NCBI GenBank assembly: GCA_029263275.1
Contig: JAJCXU010000617.1
Coordinates: forward strand, 1-8,908
DNA: 8,908 nt
Source: Ilumatobacter sp.
GTDB lineage: Bacteria; Actinomycetota; Acidimicrobiia; Acidimicrobiales; Ilumatobacteraceae
Direction: 5' to 3'
Below the pieces are notes generated by a model. It saw only the letters and a program-made list of their open reading frames with translations, was not told the DNA's origin and made no database searches. The number at the start of each line of letters is the position of its first letter. Positions within the stretch are counted from its first letter, which is position 1. Shown one piece after another: positions 6,601-8,908 of the stretch. The position numbers were made by a program, and so were the translations under genes.

Positions 6601-6697
6601 CCATCCAGGCGCCGAGGAACGACAGTGCACCAGAAGACAATCCGGCCAGTCGCACGCGGCCGGTCGTTGGCGCGCCGCGCTCGGCGAGATCGGTCAC
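3671..6697 (-). CDS. Fused DUF58-like / TgpA-like membrane transglutaminase
   Basis: The product has about 1008 residues. In order: two membrane segments (about 19-39 and 41-62); a strand-rich region; the DUF58 signature near residues 200-236 (DGVRTWRDGDGDTSVHWP, then STLRAGSLIVHDRE); and a short vWA-like remnant without a DxSxS metal site. Seven hydrophobic segments follow (about 340-532, TgpA/DUF3488-like), then an extracytoplasmic stretch with a transglutaminase core: Cys817 in RGFCEQ, His861 in DAHAWVEVW, Asp877 in FDPT. The end has one membrane segment (about 909-930), RRRRRGR and a DUF4129-like tail. Basic loops fit the DUF58 part and tail inside the cell and the triad outside. The start is taken as the GTG at 6695-6697, which overlaps the MoxR stop as GTGA; a GTG at 6727 would add ten residues. 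Likely function is cell-envelope protein or peptide processing, with MoxR acting on the cytoplasmic part; the substrate is unknown. DUF58 and TgpA proteins are usually separate genes. Confidence 0.88.
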   Translation of the reverse strand: MTDLAERGAPTTGRVRLAGLSSGALSFLGAWMVGAAIARLTGAAAVLLLLAATLVGFSAAIVSGRRSLRSISVTDLAVSPLTTVDDETAVLLQISGAPVHRDGVLRVSDGAHDLATIPFDALDEHGTVHSTISFSTPGIVDRLHVDIAHAGPVGIVWMRRNDVVPIDPVWVTPLPLGPTIDVETASSNVDGAVLTEHGPKHGDIDGVRTWRDGDGDTSVHWPSTLRAGSLIVHDRETSRDRQWIVDVPAYPLEPDAAARVTHTLLEGLRMGHRVSVRRAASDGVGQPDRSPAVAVMQPDDARRWGAELIGEHRPDTNAPTPWYRRTLHVNARLDTFSRVGTRSRWLTALASLIALGMLIGALDANPTHIALGAGGLAVGTMISLWCARRERRPWWLRLLVGGATIGALASIGSTVGGIGGLLEALRGPMPDLLMLLLVIHGFEVVDRRTLRVHQAIGGVIIAYATGLRIDDRVGLWMAAWAVAIVAAVRAANRRDRARPSHAAPRLHRAAKPIGAVVAAALATLAVLSIVPVPDGPARLGLPALSNDAPTAPTAGGLAGPSGNAPAPSDGTRGSLGEVGGYPGFADTMDTSVRGDLGDQIVMRVRAPKPDFWRGQTFTNFDGRLWSVSPDLGRRRTGPQIQVPATLGDLPRQGIAAETEELVQTFYVEADLPNVVFAAARPDVVTFDGSIYTRPDGALRSDVTLNEGSVYTVVSKRVQVTSASLRSQGDVSDMFEAITDPAGRAVIDPYLAIPASTTQRTIDLADELRRPGASTYDTILAYQNWLAINTEYDLDAPVPAEGADAVDDYLFVSQRGFCEQIASSLAIMLRSQGVPTRIATGYVPGVRDKVSGVFEVRASDAHAWVEVWFPDSGWQAFDPTASVPLSGEAAQGSVGGELVSAAISGIASRPVEIGLIVGFATMVLGAFRAIVGFVRRRRRGRWGVLQDRFTELTGPNAITNPERATAFDDLAATELAELLDQAAFDPSWQDTNESYQSATRALKTLEVSG
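3682..3698. terminator. Hairpin just after the second crotonase stop codon
   Basis: CCTCGAG (3682-3688) pairs with CTTGAGG (3692-3698) around a three-base loop: seven pairs with one G·T. It begins one base after the crotonase TGA and lies inside the last codons of the converging transglutaminase gene. No U-run follows, so termination is only a suggestion from position. Confidence 0.28.
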
Positions 6698-7698
6698 GCC
6701 GTTGGAGCGGTGATGCCGGCGAGGCACTCCGCAACGAGTGAGCGTCCGAGATCGATCGAATGGTTCGCGTCGACCGTGATCACGCGGTGCGCCAGCGCCG
6801 ACACGGCGAGGGCTGCGACATCGTCCGCGACGACATAACTGCGTCCGGCCATGACGGCTCGGGCTCGGGCGAGGCCGAGCAGAGCGAGGCCGCCGCGTGT
6901 CGATGCTCCGAGTCGGATGGCGGGGTGCGTCCGCGTGGCATCGAGAATCTCGACGACGTACGCGGCGAGTGGATCGGCGACGTGTACCTGGCTGACGACG
7001 TTGCGCAGTTGCACGATCTCATCCAGGCTCACGACTGGCGCGACACCGTCGAGCATCGTTCGTCCCTGCCGTCCGGCGAGTACCTCGAGCTCGGACGCCG
7101 TGGTGGCTCTCCCCGGGGTCACGACTGCGGCGAATCGATCGAGCGACCCCTCGCCCAAGGCGTGCGTTCCCGCGATGTCGATGGGGTTCTGCGTGGCGAC
7201 CAACATGAACGGAACGGGGAGTCGATGACCGGTTCCATCGACGGTCACCGTGCCTTCTTCGGCTAGTTCGAGCAGCGCGGACTGCGTACGCGGAGTAGTG
7301 CGATTCAACTCGTCGAACACCACCACGTTCGCGAACACGGGTCCCGGACGAAACGTCATGGTGATCGCGGCAGTTCCGCTGCCATCGCCGGTCGGCACCA
7401 TTGAGCCGGTGACGTCGCCGGGCAACAAATCTGATGTTCCCTGCACGCGCCGAAACGACCCGCCGACCGATGCGGCGAGCACCTGAGCGAGGAGCGTCTT
7501 GCCGACTCCAGGAATGTCTTCGATCAAGAGATGGCCGCCGGACAGCAACGTGGCGATTGCGGTGTCGACGACGTCGGCCTTGCCGGCGATCACGGCATTC
7601 GTCGTTGCAGCCAAGCGGCTGGCAATGGTCGATGCTCCGGTCACCGACATCGGTTCGATGTCGGGGCGTGTTTGGATGGGCGGCGGCAAGGTGTCCAC
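6694..7698 (-). CDS. MoxR-family AAA+ ATPase
   Basis: The 334-residue product carries the full MoxR core: Walker A IPGVGKT (62-68), the insert LLPGDVTGS (91-99), Walker B VVVFDE with LNR (125-133), sensor-1 block ATQNP (168-172), the LDRFA arginine-finger region (Arg188) and sensor-2 block GASTRGG (264-270), followed by the AAA lid domain. MoxR ATPases are cytoplasmic chaperone-like enzymes that act with DUF58/vWA proteins; the next gene downstream encodes just such a DUF58-like part, joined to a transglutaminase, and is probably translationally coupled through a GTGA overlap. Start choice is uncertain. The GTG at 7696-7698 gives 16 residues before MSVTGAS; the ATG at 7648-7650 would give a compact 318-residue MoxR; a TTG at 7800 would add 34 residues that do not look family-like. 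None has a good Shine-Dalgarno. Only the N-terminus is in doubt. Confidence 0.9.
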   Translation of the reverse strand: MDTLPPPIQTRPDIEPMSVTGASTIASRLAATTNAVIAGKADVVDTAIATLLSGGHLLIEDIPGVGKTLLAQVLAASVGGSFRRVQGTSDLLPGDVTGSMVPTGDGSGTAAITMTFRPGPVFANVVVFDELNRTTPRTQSALLELAEEGTVTVDGTGHRLPVPFMLVATQNPIDIAGTHALGEGSLDRFAAVVTPGRATTASELEVLAGRQGRTMLDGVAPVVSLDEIVQLRNVVSQVHVADPLAAYVVEILDATRTHPAIRLGASTRGGLALLGLARARAVMAGRSYVVADDVAALAVSALAHRVITVDANHSIDLGRSLVAECLAGITAPTA

Positions 7699-7715
7699 GG
7701 TGGTGTATCGACACC
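7690..7715. repeat. Inverted/direct GGTGT repeats over the MoxR start region
   Basis: GGTGTC (7690-7695) and GACACC (7710-7715) are exact reverse complements with a 14-base spacer, and another GGTGT (7702-7706) lies between, also pairing with ACACC (7711-7715). The element covers the proposed GTG start (7696-7698). It could be an operator or a hairpin that can fold in two ways near the ribosome entry site. Symmetry is seen directly; a role is inference. Confidence 0.3.
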
Positions 7716-7853
7716 TCTGTTCGCGTTCTTGACGGACAGGAGCGAGATCGGCCCTTGATCCCGAAATGTTCACGTCTTGGCCACGCAGCGAGCTCGACAA
7801 GCATGGAGAGTGTTCATCGAGAATTCGCGCAGAATCGTTACACGGATTTCCTG

Positions 7854-7881
7854 TTCAGAGGCCGATGACATGAGGTAAGTT
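7854..7881 (+). promoter_or_regulatory. Candidate promoter of the small basic protein gene
   Basis: TTCAGA (7854-7859) and TAAGTT (7876-7881) are separated by 16 bases and resemble -35 and TANNNT -10 elements. They lie in the most AT-rich part of the 240-bp region between the MoxR start and the small gene. Transcription would begin near 7888, giving a leader of about 50 bases that includes the Shine-Dalgarno. The rest of 7699-7938 shows no gene that I can support; promoters for the leftward moxR operon must also lie in it, but I could not pick one. Confidence 0.35.
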
Positions 7882-7926
7882 CGGAAGTGCAAGCAACCGA
7901 AACCATCGCGGCAGAGTCCGCAAAGC

Positions 7927-7933
7927 AGGAGGT
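7927..7933 (+). promoter_or_regulatory. Strong Shine-Dalgarno AGGAGGT of the small basic protein gene
   Basis: AGGAGGT ends five bases before the ATG at 7939, which is near-ideal complementarity and spacing. It fixes the start of the 112-residue gene and is the strongest ribosome binding site in the window, suggesting high translation. Confidence 0.75.
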
Positions 7934-7938
7934 AGCCA

Positions 7939-8277
7939 ATGAGCCAACGCAACCGGGATCATGATGTTCCGATGCAGGTGAAGCAAGAAGTTCGAGCGCA
8001 CGCTCATTCCGAGCGAAGTCGAATTCGAGTGGAGCTGCAGTCAGCTGCGCAGGACATCTCCGGCGGAATCGACCCCGCCGATGTACACGAGCCCGGTGAG
8101 GCGTGGAGGCCGATGCATCACCATGATGCTGAGGTGGCCAAGAGCAAGCTTGCCAAGCGCTCTGGCCCCAAGCGCCACTGGAAGACGAAGATGTGGAAGC
8201 GCCGCACGCAGGTGCGTCGTGAACGAGCGGCCGCCGTGCGCGCCGCCCGCGACAACGCTGGCCTCATCACGTACTGA
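7939..8277 (+). CDS. Small, highly basic hypothetical protein, 112 residues
   Basis: I do not recognise a family. The N-terminal half (about 1-60) is mixed, charged and polar (SQRNRDHDVPMQVKQEV, then an Asp/Pro-containing segment DISGGIDPADVHEPGEAW). A His run MHHHD follows at 59-63. From about residue 67 to 105 it is dense in Lys and Arg (KSKLAKRSGPKRHWKTKMWKR, then RTQVRRERAAAVRAARD), with no membrane segment or signal peptide. The basic tail suggests binding to RNA, DNA or the ribosome, but there is no motif to name one. Support for a real gene is a near-perfect AGGAGGT at correct spacing, a candidate promoter upstream and a hairpin just after the stop. It stands alone: divergent from moxR and convergent with the acetyltransferase gene. 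Confidence 0.75.
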   Translation: MSQRNRDHDVPMQVKQEVRAHAHSERSRIRVELQSAAQDISGGIDPADVHEPGEAWRPMHHHDAEVAKSKLAKRSGPKRHWKTKMWKRRTQVRRERAAAVRAARDNAGLITY

Positions 8278-8291
8278 TTCCCACGGATCTG

Positions 8292-8320
8292 CGCCGCTTG
8301 GCACTCAGAGCCAGGCGGCG
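8292..8320. terminator. Strong 11-bp hairpin between the small basic gene and the acetyltransferase gene
   Basis: CGCCGCTTGGC (8292-8302) pairs with GCCAGGCGGCG (8310-8320) around the loop ACTCAGA: eleven pairs with a single T·G. It begins 14 bases after the stop of the rightward gene, and its loop contains the stop codon (8305-8307) of the leftward gene. No clear U-run follows on either strand. This is the longest stem found at a gene end in the window and probably ends or protects the rightward transcript, perhaps both. Confidence 0.6.
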
Positions 8321-8908
8321 ACGATCTCGTCGCGTCGTGCCTGCCATTCCTCGATGGTCATCCCGTAGCGAATGTGGTCTTCCCACACGCCGTTGATCTC
8401 GAGATAACGCAACGCAATTCCTTCATCGCGTAGTGCAAGCTTGTCCATCACGCGGCGACTGTTCGTGTTGCGCGGCACGATGCAGATTTCCACTCGGTGC
8501 AGATTCAATTGTTCGAACGCGAACTGGATGAGCAAGGCGACACCCTCAGCGACGTAGGCCTGGCCCGCGTGGCGTTGGTCGATCCAGTAGCCGATGGTTC
8601 CTGACTGCATCGCGCCGCGGATGACGTTGTTCAGGTTCACCTCGCCAGCGACGTGTTGGTCGATGAACAGGCCGAACTGATACGCAACACCGTTCACCCT
8701 GTCGCGGTCGCGCTGCACACATCGAGACGTGAACGCGGACCGGTCGGTAGTGGGGTCCGGGAGCGTCGGTTGCCGGAGCGGTTCCCAGATGGTGAGCCAG
8801 TCGGCATTGCGGGATCGGACTTCGCTCCACGAGCGGAAGTCGGACGCGGCCAGCGGGCGCATCGTGATGCGCTTTCCAGCGAGTCGAATCGGTGCGCTCG
8901 ACCTCGAC
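8305..8908 (-). CDS. RimJ/RimL-like GNAT N-acetyltransferase, 5' end beyond right edge
   Basis: The visible part is about 200 residues of a GNAT enzyme of the RimJ/RimL (Acetyltransf_3) type, which transfers acetyl from acetyl-CoA to an amino group, often a protein N-terminus. Diagnostic blocks are GYWIDQRHAGQAYVAEGVALL (acetyl-CoA pyrophosphate loop and following helix), LNLHRVEICIVPRNTNSRRV, MDKLALRDEG and the C-terminal INGVWEDHIRYGMT, all close to the RimJ consensus. The first ATG in this frame is at 8860-8862, but the frame stays open to the window edge and reads APIRLAGKRITMRPLAASD, which matches the family's N-terminal strand ('..I.L.G.R.TLRPL..SD'). The true start is therefore probably past 8908, and no in-frame ATG or GTG occurs between 8863 and 8908. 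The exact substrate, ribosomal protein or small molecule, is not known. Confidence 0.85.
   Translation of the reverse strand, partial: SRSSAPIRLAGKRITMRPLAASDFRSWSEVRSRNADWLTIWEPLRQPTLPDPTTDRSAFTSRCVQRDRDRVNGVAYQFGLFIDQHVAGEVNLNNVIRGAMQSGTIGYWIDQRHAGQAYVAEGVALLIQFAFEQLNLHRVEICIVPRNTNSRRVMDKLALRDEGIALRYLEINGVWEDHIRYGMTIEEWQARRDEIVAAWL

Noticed and set aside
7019..7804. 261-residue minus-strand frame beginning with an ATG just upstream of moxR
   Set aside because: It overlaps moxR in another frame, is very rich in Arg and His, and the MoxR motifs are all in the other frame.
7770..7952. 60-residue minus-strand frame in the region upstream of moxR
   Set aside because: It has no ribosome binding site, is Cys/Arg-rich, and overlaps the start of the well-supported small basic gene.

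Overview
The window looks like chromosomal DNA from a GC-rich actinobacterium, most likely of class Acidimicrobiia (Ilumatobacter-like). This is an inference from three things: strongly GC-biased codon third positions; a lipoprotein with an Asp/Ala/Thr/Glu-rich linker after the lipobox; and a Thr/Pro-rich 'TEPP/TAPP' linker in a secreted SGNH protein. Several starts also have a -10-like hexamer 6-9 bases upstream and no Shine-Dalgarno, the pattern of leaderless actinobacterial genes.

Left part (1-1410). At the left edge is the 5' end of a leftward gene for a BMP/PnrA-type substrate-binding lipoprotein of an ABC importer. Across a 197-bp divergent region rich in palindromes lies a rightward gene for a membrane-anchored DUF459-type SGNH hydrolase. 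It converges on the next gene across a 30-bp gap holding a small hairpin.

Centre-left (1411-3681). A leftward pair encodes an enoyl-CoA hydratase/isomerase (crotonase) and an unrecognised 207-residue acidic protein. Divergent from them is a second crotonase-family gene. Neither crotonase has the usual pair of catalytic glutamates: the first keeps one, the second has neither. The 98-bp divergent region carries two perfect inverted repeats, one enclosing a -10-like element.

Centre-right (3671-7698). A leftward two-gene operon is the most notable locus. A MoxR-type AAA+ ATPase overlaps by a probable GTGA junction a gene for a protein of about 1008 residues. That protein joins a DUF58-like N-terminal half to a TgpA-like membrane transglutaminase. 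These two families are usually separate proteins encoded next to moxR; here they are one chain whose topology puts the DUF58-like part on the ATPase side and the transglutaminase outside the cell.

Right part (7699-8908). A region without genes (about 240 bp) precedes a gene for a small, very basic unknown protein with the best Shine-Dalgarno in the window. It converges on a RimJ/RimL-like GNAT acetyltransferase whose 5' end lies beyond the right edge; an 11-bp hairpin sits between them.

I saw no RNA genes, CRISPR arrays, insertion sequences or phage genes. Most of the window is ordinary core-type gene content; the fused DUF58-transglutaminase and the glutamate-less crotonase are the items most worth following.
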